7,897 nucleotides of DNA, taken from contig JASBTC010000280.1 of NCBI GenBank assembly GCA_030148625.1, positions 1-7,897 of the forward strand, in the 5' to 3' direction. Shown in pieces: positions 6,877 to 7,897 of this stretch (its first letter is position 1; the number at the start of each line of letters is the position of its first letter). Made by a program: the position numbers and the translations under genes. The notes below the pieces were generated by a model that ran no database searches, was not told the DNA's origin, and worked only from the letters and a program-made list of their open reading frames with translations. This DNA is from Sphingobium sp. (lineage in GTDB: Bacteria; Pseudomonadota; Alphaproteobacteria; Sphingomonadales; Sphingomonadaceae).

Positions 6877-7897
6877 TTATTCGTCGCCCTGCTGCTCGAT
6901 CAGCCTGATCTCGAGCTCACGCTTGTCGACGCTGCCACCATATTTGTACGGCTCATAGCTGTACCCATAGCCATAACCATAGCCATGCGACTGGCGCTTG
7001 AACTTTGTCAGCACGGCGCCGAGGATCTGGCTGCCGGAGGACTGGAGACGATTGATCGAATCCACCGCGACCTTGGTGCGCGTGCGGCTGCTTTCGACCA
7101 CCATCAGCGTGCCCTGGCACACCGCGCCAAGCAAAGGCGCATCGGCCAGGCCGAGCACGGGTGGCCCATCGACGATGACCATGTCGAAGCGGGAAAGGGC
7201 CTCGGTGATGAGCGCGGTGAACCGGCCGGTCGCCAGAAGCTCCGCCGGATTGGGCGGTAGCGGCCCGCACGGGATCAGCCACAGATTCTCGAAATATGTC
7301 TTGAAGGTCTGGCTGCTGAGCGGTTCGTGATTGGTCAGCAGCTTGGAAAGGCCGCGATCCTCCGCCTTGACCTTGAAGGTCGGCTTGCGGAGATCGGCGT
7401 CGATCAGCAACACACGCTGGCCAAGCCGCGCAAAATTCTGCGCCATGGCGAGCGCCGTGCTCGATTTCCCCTCCGCCGCGCGGCAGCTCGTGATCAGCAA
7501 TGATTTCGGCGCGCCATTGTCGGTGGTGAATTGCAACGACGTCCTCAGCGAGAAATAGGCCTCGGATATGTTGGAGGTCTGATCCTCCAACTCCTCCGCC
7601 AACGACTTCTGACCCGTCATCCGCGGGATCACCCCGAGCGAAGCAAGGCTGAGCTTGTCGCGCACATCGTCGGGCGTGGTGATCGTATCATTGATGAATT
7701 CGATCGCAAAAGCACCGCCGATGCCGACAACCAGCCCCAGGCCCAACCCAACTGCAAGATTGAGCGGCAGATTGGGTGCGTAGGGAGTTCCAGGAGTTTC
7801 GGCGCGGTCGACGATCGAAACCAGGTTGGTGCCGACACCACCAGCAACCCCGATTTCCTTGTAGCGCTGCAGCAAGGCGTCGTAGAGCGAGCGGTTC
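6877..7897 (-). CDS. wzc: Wzc-type polysaccharide copolymerase / tyrosine autokinase, N-terminus beyond the window
   Basis: The frame runs off the right edge (first visible residues NRSLYDALLQRYKE), leaving 339 residues; full-length relatives are about 700-750. Visible in order are the end of the periplasmic Wzz-like domain with its proline-rich stretch (TPGTPYAPNLP), the second membrane helix (about residues 44-67), then the cytoplasmic bacterial tyrosine kinase domain. It has Walker A in SCRAAEGKSS (bases 7459-7488), Walker A' VLLIDADLRKP (7381-7413), Walker B MVIVDGPP (7159-7182) and a C-terminal tyrosine cluster with seven tyrosines (6940-6984). Family knowledge: oligomers phosphorylate each other's tyrosine tails, and cycling controls chain length and export. 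Walker A has AAEGK where PGEGK is usual. The gene heads the visible part of the operon with the anchored protein and ligase; its promoter is outside the window. The symbol is used in the family sense. Confidence 0.93.
   Translation of the reverse strand, partial: NRSLYDALLQRYKEIGVAGGVGTNLVSIVDRAETPGTPYAPNLPLNLAVGLGLGLVVGIGGAFAIEFINDTITTPDDVRDKLSLASLGVIPRMTGQKSLAEELEDQTSNISEAYFSLRTSLQFTTDNGAPKSLLITSCRAAEGKSSTALAMAQNFARLGQRVLLIDADLRKPTFKVKAEDRGLSKLLTNHEPLSSQTFKTYFENLWLIPCGPLPPNPAELLATGRFTALITEALSRFDMVIVDGPPVLGLADAPLLGAVCQGTLMVVESSRTRTKVAVDSINRLQSSGSQILGAVLTKFKRQSHGYGYGYGYSYEPYKYGGSVDKRELEIRLIEQQGDE
6957..6984 (-). repeat. Hexanucleotide-like repeats encoding Gly-Tyr units
   Basis: On the minus strand the tail of the kinase reads as four consecutive Gly-Tyr pairs, encoded GGCTAT, GGTTAT, GGCTAT, GGGTAC, then AGCTAT. 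The units differ only at third positions apart from the last, so the peptide repeat is kept while the DNA repeat has drifted. These tyrosines are the expected autophosphorylation sites. Confidence 0.75.

Noticed and set aside
6391..7260. 289-residue plus-strand open frame across the anchored protein and kinase genes
   Set aside because: Arg/Ala/Pro-rich composition without domains, antisense to the kinase, whose Walker motifs are certain. Typical of GC-rich shadow frames.
1..7897. Defence, toxin-antitoxin, CRISPR or mobile-element content
   Set aside because: Every supported gene fits polysaccharide assembly; no transposase, integrase, nuclease, direct-repeat array or terminal inverted repeats were seen.

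Overview
The window is a piece of a bacterial cell-surface polysaccharide (exopolysaccharide or capsule) locus. The DNA is GC-rich, with G/C-ending codons, GTG and TTG starts, and short overlaps between genes on the same strand. The proteins read most like those of alphaproteobacteria, and within them sphingomonads; that placement is recognition from memory, not a database result. I see no rRNA, tRNA, insertion sequence, CRISPR array or phage gene.

Layout, left to right. (1) Plus strand, 1-1841: a 5'-truncated glycosyltransferase and a second glycosyltransferase joined by a 4-base GTGA overlap. (2) Minus strand, 1864-2925: an EpsG-type membrane protein, a probable repeat-unit polymerase, convergent with the pair before it. 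(3) A 238-base divergent gap, 2926-3163, the only long non-coding stretch. It holds several inverted repeats, the strongest just upstream of the next ribosome binding site. (4) Plus strand, 3164-4282: a PglA-like GT4 glycosyltransferase starting at TTG. (5) Minus strand, transcribed from the right edge to 4299: the C-terminal half of a Wzc-type tyrosine autokinase/copolymerase, then a membrane-anchored protein with a TPR-like region and a C-terminal beta-rich domain, then an O-antigen ligase/Wzy_C-family membrane protein. The last two overlap by ATGA.

Working model (inference): the three glycosyltransferases add sugars to a lipid-linked repeat unit on the cytoplasmic face. The EpsG-like and Wzy_C-like proteins polymerise or transfer the chain at the periplasmic face. 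The Wzc-like protein controls chain length and export through cycles of tyrosine phosphorylation. The anchored TPR/beta-domain protein has no function I can name, but its position and translational coupling suggest it works with the ligase. A priming transferase, flippase, outer-membrane exporter and cognate phosphatase are not in the window and may lie outside it.

Nothing here is clearly a new system. The best leads are the copolymerase/anchored-protein/ligase trio, the presence of two different polymerase-type membrane proteins, and the structured leader before the third glycosyltransferase.
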